Below are positions 55,789 through 63,732 of a stretch of DNA of 64,000 nucleotides, piece after piece. The notes below the pieces were generated by a model. It was not told the DNA's origin. It worked only from the letters and a program-made list of their open reading frames with translations, and searched no databases. Source of the DNA: an uncultured Gammaproteobacteria bacterium (GTDB lineage: Bacteria; Pseudomonadota; Gammaproteobacteria; HK1); the NCBI GenBank assembly GCA_958295835.1, contig OY282378.1, forward strand, positions 1,381,001 to 1,445,000. Reading direction: 5' to 3'. A program made the translations under genes and the position numbers. The stretch's first letter is position 1. Every line of letters starts with the position of its first letter.

Positions 55789-58550
55789 CCCCCGAGCACT
55801 TGACCCGGCAGGTGGAGCGGCTCTGCGAGCGTTGGCCCGACACCCGGGTCGTCGGGGTTCATGCGGCGCGGTGGCGGGGCGATGACTCGATTGCCGTCAA
55901 CGGCGAGACCTTCCCCGTGCGCTGGTGCCCATCTGCGCTGGCGGTGAGCGAGCGGCTCGCCGCGCTCGGTGACGACGATCGGCTGATCGTACTCACGCCG
56001 CTTGTCGACAAGGACCTCGGCCTCGACGTCCTGGCCCGCCTGGCGCGGCGCCGGCTGCACCATCCGGAACGGTGGCAGATGGTGCGCGATGCCTACGGCG
56101 TGGCGTCCGTGGACCCGCGACTGCCCATGCAGCCATGGATGGCCGACGCTCTCCTCGGCGCGCGGCCGCACCGGCGCAGGTCGCCGGCAAGCGTGCTGGA
56201 TGCCGGGACTGCCTGGACGCATGTGCTCGCTCACCATCTCGATCTCTCCGACGGCGCCCCCGATGCCGGAACCATCATCCGCTGGAGCATCGAGCCCGGC
56301 GCCGCGGAACGATTCGCGGCGCTCCCCGCGCCGCTCGCGGAGGCGGTTCGTCTGAGGTTGGGTGAATCCGCGGGCGGCCTTGGCGTGCTGCTGGCCGGGG
56401 GAATCGCGGCCGGCCACGCGAGCGAGCTGCTGCCGATCGGCCTCGTGTGCGACCTCCTGTTCGGCGATGGGGACGCCACACCGACCACCCCTTCGACACC
56501 GCGCGCCGGCGCCGGTAGCCCGGACCCGCCCGAAGGCGCCCCCGTCCGGAGTGACGCCCGCCCAGGCAGCCCCCGAGGCAGGAGGTCGGCGGGCATGGAT
56601 GGGAATCTGCCCCCGAATGGACCGCATCCGGGGCTCGTGCAGGCGGCGGCGCGGCTCGAACCCCTGCTTGGAGGCGCAAGCGTGGAGCCGGCGCGCGGAC
56701 GGGAATGGGCGGCGGCGGCGCGGCGCGTATTTCGGAGACTGCCTCGGGAACGGCGCGGCGAGTGGCTGCGGCGCGCGGAAGGCCGGCTTTCGCACCTGAA
56801 GGCCGAGGCGTTCGCGGAGCGCAGCTCGGTGCTGCCGTCCGGGCTCCGGGGTCGTCTCGCTCGTTTCGCCGCGGCGGCGACGGCGGCGATCGACGCCCCG
56901 GACGCGCTTGAATCGGCGGAACGTGCATTTCGCCGCGTCCGGGAACACGTCGCCTGCGACGACCAGGGGGAACGCCTGCATCACCTGGAAATGGCCTTGC
57001 GGCTCGTGCGCAGCCTCCATCCATCGCACGAAGCAGCGAGCGCTCCAACTGGCCTGATGGCCCACCACGCCGCGGAAGGCGCCTTCGAAGACTGGGCGCG
57101 GCGCCATCTGCTGGGTGGCGACGAGCACCCCGAGGTCGGCGCCCTGTTCGGCGCGATCCATCGCGCCGTGCGTGCGCGCCGCGAGGCGCGGAACCGCGCC
57201 TTTGCCGAGGGCGTGCGTGAATACCTGACCGGCGCCGGCGGCCCGGACGTCGTGCCCATCGAGCATTGCCTCGCCCGGACCGTGGTGCCCCTCGGCCAAT
57301 CCCGCCCGGTCCTGGTGCTCGTGCTCGACGGCATGGACGCGGGCGTCTTCGAGGAGATCGGCGAGAGCCTGCACGAGCGCGGCTGGCGGCGGCAACGCGG
57401 CCTTGCTCCCGAGACTGTGCTGGCGGTACTGCCGACGGTGACGGAGTCGTCGCGCATGGCGCTTCTGTCCGGCAGCGTGAAACGGGGCAGCGCCGCGACC
57501 GAGAAGGCCGCGTTCGCCAGGCATCCCGACTTGCTCGGGATCTCCCGCACCGCACGGCCGCCGCTCCTGTTCCACAAGGCCGAGCTGACCGGCGGCGCGG
57601 CGGAAGGGCTCGCGGCGCCCGTACGCGAGGCGCTACGTGACGAGCGACGCCGCGTCGTCGGCGCCGTCCTGAACGCGGTGGACGACCACCTCGCCAAGTC
57701 CGAGCAGATGCAGCTTGCGTGGAGGTTCGATTCGATCCGGCTCCTGCCGGCAATCCTGATGGAAGCGCACGCGGCCGGACGCGCCGTGGTCCTGACCTCG
57801 GATCACGGCCACGTCCTGGAGGCCGGCGGCGTCAAGCTGCCCGGCGACGGCGAAGGCCGGTGGAGGAGCGCCGCCGCACCGGCGACGGAGTTGGAGATCG
57901 AGATCGGAGGCGCCCGCGTGCGGGCCGCGACGGGCCTGGAGCGCATCGTCCTCCCCTGGAGCGAGACCGTGCGTTACGGCTCGAAGAGGAACGGCTACCA
58001 CGGCGGGGTGTCCTTGCAGGAGGCGGTGGTGCCGGTGGGCGTGTACGTCGGGCCGGGCGAGACGATCGACGGCTGGGAGCCTGCTCCGGTGTCGTATCCT
58101 CCGTGGTGGTTCGCCGAAGAGCCCGACCCGGCAGGATTTCATCTGCCGGCGCCGGGACGGAAGCAGGCCGGGACCGAAGCTCCCCGGGACCCGCAACGCG
58201 ACCTGTTCACCGAGGCCGCTCGCTCGCGGTCCGCGGACGCCACACGATGGGACCCGCTCTTCGCATCCGAGGTGTACGCCGCGCAACGCCAGCTCGCGGG
58301 CCGGGGGGCGCCGGACGACGACACAGTGCGCGCCGTGCTCGATGCGCTCTTCGAGGCTCGTGGCCGGCTGCCGATCGCCTCGCTCGCGACGCGGCTGGGC
58401 GTACCGGCGCCGCGCATGCGCAGCGTGATCGCCGGCCTGCAACGCCTTCTGAACGTGGACGGTTACCCGGTGCTTCGTTTCAGCGGCGGCACGGAGCGCG
58501 TCGAGCTGGACGGCGATCTGTTCGCCAGGCAATTCAATCCGGAGACGTAA
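55785..58550 (+). CDS. pglZ: BREX type 2 phosphatase-like protein PglZ
   Basis: 921 residues from the GTG at 55785, which overlaps the pglY stop as GTGA; an upstream GTG at 55743 would add 14 residues. The alkaline-phosphatase-like core shows 'RPVLVLVLDGMDAGVFEEIG' (about 507-526) and 'VVLTSDHGHVLEAGGVKLPG' (about 668-687), with 'PTVTESSRMALLSGSVKRGS' between. It is the signature protein of BREX/Pgl systems. A Pro/Gly-rich low-complexity linker lies at about 240-290. It is followed by TAA and then the right-hand permease remnant. Confidence 0.9.
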   Translation: MTPEHLTRQVERLCERWPDTRVVGVHAARWRGDDSIAVNGETFPVRWCPSALAVSERLAALGDDDRLIVLTPLVDKDLGLDVLARLARRRLHHPERWQMVRDAYGVASVDPRLPMQPWMADALLGARPHRRRSPASVLDAGTAWTHVLAHHLDLSDGAPDAGTIIRWSIEPGAAERFAALPAPLAEAVRLRLGESAGGLGVLLAGGIAAGHASELLPIGLVCDLLFGDGDATPTTPSTPRAGAGSPDPPEGAPVRSDARPGSPRGRRSAGMDGNLPPNGPHPGLVQAAARLEPLLGGASVEPARGREWAAAARRVFRRLPRERRGEWLRRAEGRLSHLKAEAFAERSSVLPSGLRGRLARFAAAATAAIDAPDALESAERAFRRVREHVACDDQGERLHHLEMALRLVRSLHPSHEAASAPTGLMAHHAAEGAFEDWARRHLLGGDEHPEVGALFGAIHRAVRARREARNRAFAEGVREYLTGAGGPDVVPIEHCLARTVVPLGQSRPVLVLVLDGMDAGVFEEIGESLHERGWRRQRGLAPETVLAVLPTVTESSRMALLSGSVKRGSAATEKAAFARHPDLLGISRTARPPLLFHKAELTGGAAEGLAAPVREALRDERRRVVGAVLNAVDDHLAKSEQMQLAWRFDSIRLLPAILMEAHAAGRAVVLTSDHGHVLEAGGVKLPGDGEGRWRSAAAPATELEIEIGGARVRAATGLERIVLPWSETVRYGSKRNGYHGGVSLQEAVVPVGVYVGPGETIDGWEPAPVSYPPWWFAEEPDPAGFHLPAPGRKQAGTEAPRDPQRDLFTEAARSRSADATRWDPLFASEVYAAQRQLAGRGAPDDDTVRAVLDALFEARGRLPIASLATRLGVPAPRMRSVIAGLQRLLNVDGYPVLRFSGGTERVELDGDLFARQFNPET

Positions 58551-58604
58551 CAGGGGGTCCGGGGACGGGTCACGGGTCCGGGGGCGGCTCCGGAGACGGG
58601 GCCA

Positions 58605-58750
58605 GGGACGGGTTGGTGGTCGAGCGTTCCGGGGTGCTCAACCCCGGCTTGGTGACGATCGCCGCCCTGGTGCTGATCTCCGGAAACCGCGCCCTGACGA
58701 AAGTGAACACGCCTGCCTGCATCGGTCGCCCCTTCGTGCCGGATCGGTGA
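58605..58750 (+). pseudogene. Internally deleted second copy of the nucleoside permease
   Basis: Reads 'GLVVERSGVLNPG' joined in frame to 'LVTIAALVLISGNRALTKVN' and 'TPACIGRPFVPDR' then TGA. The first part matches residues about 24-37 of the permease at 34,536, the second its last about 35 residues; some 240 residues between are missing. It marks the right edge of the island. Confidence 0.88.
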
Positions 58751-59014
58751 CGCGGGCGGAGTTCCCGCCGGCGCCGGCGCAATGAGTACGCAACCGCGTC
58801 TGCGTCTTGACGAAAGTAGACATGCCTGCTTGCATAGGCCGGCCTTTCGCGCCGGATCGCCGACGCGGACCGAGCCCCTGCCGGCGCTGGTGCAATGATC
58901 GGGCGCCGGTGCAATGATCACGAGCCCGGGCTTTGCGCCGGATCGTCCACGGAGGCACAGCCCCGAATCCACGGTGCAATCCCGACAACCCACCACGGAG
59001 GAAGCAATCGATGA
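58747..59014 (+). repeat. Junction repeats and mini-ORF chain between permease remnant and bmpA
   Basis: A GTG at 58747 overlaps the permease-remnant stop (GTGA) and opens a 12-residue ORF. Its TGA overlaps ATG 58782 (38 residues), whose TGA overlaps ATG 58895 (39 residues), whose TGA overlaps the bmpA ATG 59011. All four overlaps are 4 bp. The DNA contains degenerate copies of the junction repeat (GACGAAAGT...TGCCTGC, and GGTGCAATGATC twice). Confidence 0.8.
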
Positions 59015-60078
59015 AGAAAATGCTCACATTCGCGGCCGGCCTCGCGCTGGCGCTGGCCACCGTCGCCGCATCCGGCGCGGACAAGCTGAAGGTCGGCTTC
59101 ATCTACGTCGGACCCATCGGCGACCACGGCTGGACCTACGAGCACAACGAAGGCCGGCTCGCGGTCGAGAAGGCGTTCGGCGACCAGGTCGAGACCGTGT
59201 ACGTCGAGAACGTCGCGGAAGGGCCGGACGCGGAGCGCGCCATCACCCGCCTCGCACGGGACGGCGCCGGCCTCATCTTCACGACCTCGTTCGGCTTCAT
59301 GGACCCGACCCTCAAGGCCGCCAAGCGCTTCCCGGACGTGAAGTTCGAGCACGCCACCGGCTACAAGCGCGCCGACAACGTCACGACGTACTCAGCGCGC
59401 TTCTACGAGGGGCGTTACGTCATCGGCCAGATCGCGGCCCGGATGTCGAAGAGCGGGGTCGCGGGCTACATCGCGTCGTTCCCGATCCCCGAGGTGGTGC
59501 GCGGCATCAACGCCTTCATGCTGGGTGCGCAGTCCATCAACCCGGATTTCAAGGTGAAGATCGTGTGGGTGAGCACCTGGTTCGACCCCGGCAAGGAGGC
59601 GGACGCGGCCAAGGTGCTGATCGGCCAGGGCGCCGACATCATCACGCAGCACACCGACTCCACCGCACCGCTGCAGATCGCGGCCGAGCAGGGCGTGCAC
59701 GGCTTCGGCCAGGCCTCGGACATGATCGCGTTCGCCCCGAAGAGCCAGTTCACCGCGATCATCGACAACTGGGGGCCGTACTACGTCGCCCGCACCAAGG
59801 CGGTGCTCGACGGCACCTGGAAGTCCGAGGACACGTGGGACGGCATGGCCTCCGGCATGGTCGAGATGGCCCCGTACACCAACCTGCCGGACGACGTCGT
59901 GGCGATGGCCAGGGAGACCGAGGCGAAGATCACGTCGGGTGAGATGCACGCCTTCGACGGCCCGATCCACAAGCAGGACGGGTCCATGGCGGTCGGCGAG
60001 GGAGAGCGTCTCGACGACGGCACCCTGCTCGGCATGAACTGGTACGTGCAGGGCATCGACGACAAGCTGCCGCAGTAG
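59011..60078 (+). CDS. BMP-family nucleoside/purine ABC transporter binding protein
   Basis: 355 residues from ATG 59011 with GGAGGAA seven bases upstream. Signal peptide 'MKKMLTFAAGLALALATVAA' (no lipobox Cys, so a soluble periplasmic protein), then 'KLKVGFIYVGPIGDHGWTYE', 'FTTSFGFMDPTLKAAKRFPD', 'YIASFPIPEVVRGINAFMLG' and 'AQSINPDFKVKIVWVSTWFD', all typical of the BMP (PnrA/TmpC-like) family that captures purine nucleosides or bases. It belongs with the permease at 34,536. Position next to urate and guanine catabolic genes supports a purine substrate. Confidence 0.92.
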   Translation: MKKMLTFAAGLALALATVAASGADKLKVGFIYVGPIGDHGWTYEHNEGRLAVEKAFGDQVETVYVENVAEGPDAERAITRLARDGAGLIFTTSFGFMDPTLKAAKRFPDVKFEHATGYKRADNVTTYSARFYEGRYVIGQIAARMSKSGVAGYIASFPIPEVVRGINAFMLGAQSINPDFKVKIVWVSTWFDPGKEADAAKVLIGQGADIITQHTDSTAPLQIAAEQGVHGFGQASDMIAFAPKSQFTAIIDNWGPYYVARTKAVLDGTWKSEDTWDGMASGMVEMAPYTNLPDDVVAMARETEAKITSGEMHAFDGPIHKQDGSMAVGEGERLDDGTLLGMNWYVQGIDDKLPQ

Positions 60079-60090
60079 GGCGGTGCATCA

Positions 60091-60118
60091 CCGGGCGCCG
60101 GCGCCTGCCGGCGCCCGG
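60091..60118 (+). terminator. Strong hairpin after bmpA
   Basis: A perfect 12-bp GC-rich stem (CCGGGCGCCGGC / GCCGGCGCCCGG) with a GCCT loop starts 12 bases after the bmpA stop. It lacks a T-run, so it could be a terminator, an attenuator or an mRNA-end stabiliser. Confidence 0.55.
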
Positions 60119-60239
60119 TCTCGCGGCCCCGGCCTCCGCGCTCTGCGCCGGGCAGGCATGGATTCGACCGGGACCCGCAGCGCATTCCATCCATGATTCC
60201 TCCGTCCTGTCCCGAAGGCTTTCATACGGCTTCGGCCCG

Positions 60240-61433
60240 ATGACCGCGTTCGCCGCCGACTGGATCAACCTGCTGCTGCGCTGGGCGCACCTGATCGCGG
60301 GTATCGCCTGGATCGGAACCTCCTTCTACTTCATCGCCCTCGATCTCTCGCTGCGTCGCGCCAAGGATGCGCCCGAGGGCGTGGCCGGCACCGCCTGGGA
60401 GGTGCACGGCGGCGGCTTCTACCGGGTGGAGAAGTACGCGGTCGCGCCGCCGTCGCTGCCGGCGCATCTCACGTGGTTCCGGTGGGAGGCATATCTCACG
60501 TGGATGACCGGTTTCGCGCTGCTCGTGGTGCAGTTCCATCTCGACGCCGAAGCGTGGCTCGTCGACCCCGCGGTGATGCCGCTCGACATCTGGCAGGCCG
60601 TTGCCATCTCCATCGCCAGCCTCGCCGCCGGCTGGCTCGCCTACGATGCGATCTGTCGTTCGAGAGCCGGGGCGAACGCCGTGGTGCTCGCCTGCGTGGT
60701 CTTCGCGCTGGTCGTCTTCGCGACCTGGGGCTACACGCGGGTCTTCTCCGCCCGCGGCGCTCTGGTCCACGCCGGCGCGCTGATCGGCACGCTCATGGCG
60801 TTCAACGTGTTCGCGGTGATCATCCCCAACCAGAAGAAGGCCGTCGCGGCGCTGCTCGCGGGGGAGGCGCCGGACCCGCGGCTCGGCGCAGTGGCCAGGC
60901 AACGCTCGGTGCACAACACGTACCTCACCCTGCCGGTCCTGCTGCTGATGGTGAGCGGCCATTATCCGATGCTCACCGGGCATCCTCATGCGTGGCTGCT
61001 GGTCGCGCTGATCATCGTGGGGGGAGGGTGCGCGCGACATTTCCTCGTCCACCACGAGGTCGGGACGCCGTTCGCCTCCATCGCCTGGACCCTGCCGGTG
61101 ATGGCGGTGGCGCTGGCCGTCTCGGTCTGGCTGACCGCCCCGGCGCCGCTCGATGCGAACGCCACGCGGGGGCAGCGGGTGAGCGACGTCGAAGCGCTGG
61201 GGATTACCGACGCCCACTGTGCTTCGTGTCACGCACGGCAGCCGACGCACCCTGCCTTCAAGGTCGCGCCGAAGAACGTCGTGCTGGAGACGGCCGGCGA
61301 TCTGCGCCGCTACGCGAGCCTCATCGACCTGCACACCGTGCGCACCCGCACGATGCCGCTCGGGAACGAGACCGGCATGACCGACGCGGAGCGTGCGCGT
61401 CTCGGCGCCTGGCTCGCCGCGCAGCCACGGTGA
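60240..61433 (+). CDS. puuD: Membrane urate hydroxylase with cytochrome c domain (PuuD)
   Basis: 397 residues. The N-terminal about 300 residues are a multi-helix membrane domain opening with 'INLLLRWAHLIAGIAWIGTS' and containing 'VHGGGFYRVEKYAVAPPSLP', 'HLTWFRWEAYLTWMTGFALL' and 'FAVIIPNQKKAVAALL'. The C-terminal domain carries the haem-c motif CASCH (about 327-331). This is the PuuD type of urate oxidase, which oxidises urate to 5-hydroxyisourate and passes electrons to the respiratory chain. Its stop overlaps a GTG that begins a chain of five tandem mini-repeats running into uraD. Confidence 0.93.
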   Translation: MTAFAADWINLLLRWAHLIAGIAWIGTSFYFIALDLSLRRAKDAPEGVAGTAWEVHGGGFYRVEKYAVAPPSLPAHLTWFRWEAYLTWMTGFALLVVQFHLDAEAWLVDPAVMPLDIWQAVAISIASLAAGWLAYDAICRSRAGANAVVLACVVFALVVFATWGYTRVFSARGALVHAGALIGTLMAFNVFAVIIPNQKKAVAALLAGEAPDPRLGAVARQRSVHNTYLTLPVLLLMVSGHYPMLTGHPHAWLLVALIIVGGGCARHFLVHHEVGTPFASIAWTLPVMAVALAVSVWLTAPAPLDANATRGQRVSDVEALGITDAHCASCHARQPTHPAFKVAPKNVVLETAGDLRRYASLIDLHTVRTRTMPLGNETGMTDAERARLGAWLAAQPR

Positions 61434-61669
61434 ACCGGAGGCCGGGAGACAGATCACCGATGTCAGGGAGGCGGCGATGAACCGGAGGCCGGGAGACGGA
61501 TCCCGGAGGCGAGGGAGGCGAGTGATGAACCGAAGGCTGGGAGACAGATTACGGATGCCCGAGAGGCGACGATGAACCGGAGGCCGGGAGACGGCTCCCG
61601 GAGGCGGGGGAAGCGAGTGATGAACCGAAGGCTGGGAAACAGATCCCGGATACCAGGGAGGCGACGATG
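61430..61669 (+). repeat. 47/48-bp tandem repeat chain between puuD and uraD
   Basis: Start codons at 61430 (GTG), 61477, 61525, 61572, 61620 and 61667 (uraD) are spaced 47, 48, 47, 48 and 47 bp, each followed by AACCG(G/A). Reading from puuD: GTGA, a 16-residue ORF, ATGA, a 32-residue ORF, ATGA, another 32-residue ORF, ATGA into uraD. The products are Arg-rich (MNRRPGD...). Four-base overlaps link every step. Confidence 0.92.
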
Positions 61670-62182
61670 AACCGGTTGTCGATCGATGCCGTGAACGCGC
61701 TCGACGCCGCGGCGTTCGCCGCCCGCTTCGGTGACGTTGCGGAGGACTCGCCCTGGGTTGCCGAAGCCGCCTCCGAGGCGCGGCCGTTCGCCGATCGCGA
61801 GGCGCTCGTCGAAGCGTTCGCCGCGACGGTGCGCTCCGCATCGCGCCGGAAGCAGCTTGCGCTGCTATGCGCGCATCCCGACCTCGCGGGTCGCGCGGCG
61901 GTCGCGGGCGATGTCGCGGAAGAGTCGCGGCGCGAGCAGGCCGGCGCGGGCCTCGACCGACTGACCGCCCCGGAATTCGCCCGGTTCCACGATCTCAACA
62001 CCCGCTACCGCAAACGCTTCGGCTTCCCGTTCATCTTCGCGGTAAAGGGGGCGGCGAAGGACGCGATCCTCGCCGCGTTCGAGGCCCGGATCGGCAACGA
62101 TGCCGAAACGGAACGTGCGGCGGCCCTCGCGAACGTCGAGCGCATCCTCCGGTTCCGCATCGAAGATCGGGTGGCGCCGTGA
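61667..62182 (+). CDS. uraD: 2-oxo-4-hydroxy-4-carboxy-5-ureidoimidazoline (OHCU) decarboxylase
   Basis: 171 residues from ATG 61667. It converts OHCU to S-allantoin after urate oxidation. Family features: 'LDAAAFAARFGDVAEDSPWV', the catalytic His in 'QLALLCAHPDLAGRAAVAGD', 'EESRREQAGAGLDRL' and 'YRKRFGFPFIFAVKGAAKDA', the last a signature of bacterial OHCU decarboxylases. It follows puuD and precedes guaD; 5-hydroxyisourate hydrolase is not in the window. The final codons (DRVAP) are re-used in the repeats that follow. Confidence 0.93.
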   Translation: MNRLSIDAVNALDAAAFAARFGDVAEDSPWVAEAASEARPFADREALVEAFAATVRSASRRKQLALLCAHPDLAGRAAVAGDVAEESRREQAGAGLDRLTAPEFARFHDLNTRYRKRFGFPFIFAVKGAAKDAILAAFEARIGNDAETERAAALANVERILRFRIEDRVAP

Positions 62183-62374
62183 GCGCGGCACACTCGACCC
62201 TTCCATCCACATGACCAACAACCAGCGGGATCGGGTGGCGCCGTGAGCGCGGCACACCCGACCCTTCCATCCACATGACCGACGACCAGCGGGATCGGGT
62301 GGCGCCGTGAACGCGGCGCACTCGACCCTTCCATCCACATGACCAATAACCAGCGGAATCGGGTGACGCCATGA
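62171..62374 (+). repeat. 64-bp tandem repeat chain between uraD and guaD
   Basis: Three copies of exactly 64 bp start at 62171, 62235 and 62299, and a fourth partial copy at 62363 runs into guaD. Each copy encodes two 11-residue ORFs (MSAAHSTLPST-like, then MTNNQRDRVAP-like). Starts at 62179, 62211, 62243, 62275, 62307, 62339 and 62371 are each 32 bp apart, and every stop overlaps the next start as GTGA or ATGA. Confidence 0.93.
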
Positions 62375-63732
62375 ACGCGGTGCACGCCGGACGGGTGATC
62401 CGCGGCGCGGTGCTGACCTTCCGCGACGATCCCGCCGTGGTCGGGCCGCAATGCGCGGTCCGGTTCTACCGCCGCGGGGCGGTCGCAGTCGCCGGGGACG
62501 GGCGCATCGCATGGCGCGGGCACGCGGCGCGCCTGCCGCAGCGGTTCCGCGCATTCCCGGTCGACGACCACGGCGAGGCGCTCGTGCTGCCGGGCTTCAT
62601 CGACGCCCACGTCCACTTTCCGCAGCATCGGATGCTGGCCGCGCCGGGCAGGGATCTGCTCGACTGGCTGAACCGCTTCACCTTCCCGGAGGAGCGCCGT
62701 TACGCCTCGGCGGCGCACGCGCGCGCCGCGGCCGAAGCCTTCCTCGACCGTCTCGTGCAGCACGGCACCACCGCCGCGGTGGTCTTCTCCACCGTGCACC
62801 GGTCCGCAACCGAGATCCTCTTCACGGCCGCGGAGCGCCGGCGCGTCACCATCGTCAGCGGCAAGACGATGATGGATCGCAATGCCCCGGAGGCGTTGCG
62901 CGACGATCCGGACTCGGGCGTACGCGACAGCGAGGCGCTGATCGAGCGCTGGCACCGCCGCGGCCGGCTGCGCTACGCGATCACCGTGCGGTTCGCGGTG
63001 ACCTCCACCGAGGCGCAGCTCCGCGCGGCCGGCGCGCTCGCAGCCCGGCGTCCCGACTGCCACGTACACAGCCACCTCTCCGAGAGCGAGGGAGAGATCG
63101 CGTTCGTGCGGCGGCTGTTTCCGTGGGCGAAGGATTACACCGACGTCTACGACCACTTCGGCCTGCTCGGCCCGCGCAGCCTGTTCGCGCACGGCATCCA
63201 CCTCTCGGAGCGCGAGTGCGCACGGCTCTCCGAGGCCGGCGCCACCGTCGTCCATTGCCCGACCTCGAACACCTTCCTCGGCTCGGGGCTCTTCGACGCC
63301 GGTCACGTCGGCCGCCCGGACCGCCCGGTGCGCATCGGGATCGCCACCGACGTCGGCGGCGGCACGAGCTATTCCATGCTCCACACCCTCGGCGAGGCAT
63401 ACAAGGTGGCGATGCTGCGCGGACGCAAGCCGACCGCGCACGACCTCTTCCACCTCGCGACCCGCGGCAACGCGGCGCACCTTGGCCTCGACGAGGAGAT
63501 CGGAACCCTCGAACCGGGACGGTGGGCGGATCTGGTGGTGCTCGACCCGACCGCCACGCCGGTGCTGGAAGCGCGGCACGCGCTGTCCGAGAGCCTCGAG
63601 GACACGCTCTTCGCCCTGGCAATCCTCGGCGACGACCGCGCGGTGCGCGCCACCTACGTCGCGGGGCGGCGGGTGTGGTGGGGGGCCGGGCATCGCTGCA
63701 CACGACACGGCCGAAGCGGGGGAGCGCCATGA
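62371..63732 (+). CDS. guaD: Guanine deaminase
   Basis: 453 residues from ATG 62371. It hydrolyses guanine to xanthine and ammonia. Amidohydrolase motifs: 'LVLPGFIDAHVHFPQHRMLA' (HxH metal ligands), 'CHVHSHLSESEGEIAFVRRL' (metal His), 'LFAHGIHLSERECARLSEAG', 'PTSNTFLGSGLFD' and the metal Asp in 'GIATDVGGGTSYSMLHTLGE'. The length is normal for bacterial GuaD. Together with puuD and uraD it forms a purine degradation set fed by the BMP-type importer. The stop overlaps the next start as ATGA. Confidence 0.94.
   Translation: MNAVHAGRVIRGAVLTFRDDPAVVGPQCAVRFYRRGAVAVAGDGRIAWRGHAARLPQRFRAFPVDDHGEALVLPGFIDAHVHFPQHRMLAAPGRDLLDWLNRFTFPEERRYASAAHARAAAEAFLDRLVQHGTTAAVVFSTVHRSATEILFTAAERRRVTIVSGKTMMDRNAPEALRDDPDSGVRDSEALIERWHRRGRLRYAITVRFAVTSTEAQLRAAGALAARRPDCHVHSHLSESEGEIAFVRRLFPWAKDYTDVYDHFGLLGPRSLFAHGIHLSERECARLSEAGATVVHCPTSNTFLGSGLFDAGHVGRPDRPVRIGIATDVGGGTSYSMLHTLGEAYKVAMLRGRKPTAHDLFHLATRGNAAHLGLDEEIGTLEPGRWADLVVLDPTATPVLEARHALSESLEDTLFALAILGDDRAVRATYVAGRRVWWGAGHRCTRHGRSGGAP

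Larger units (their letters stand above)
35492..58604. other. Defence island (type 2 BREX plus nested cassette) inserted in an importer operon
   Basis: About 23 kb between an intact nucleoside permease and a remnant copy of the same permease. Contents: pglW, pglX, a 7.9-kb lower-GC cassette (unknown protein, IS5-like remnant, HNH nuclease, methylase-like gene, two Rpn nucleases), pglY and pglZ. No integrase or terminal inverted repeat is visible, so integration by recombination between permease-junction repeats is inferred. Confidence 0.7.

Noticed and set aside
62171..62374. CRISPR-like array
   Set aside because: The repeat is contiguous 64-bp tandem DNA with no unique spacers and no cas genes.
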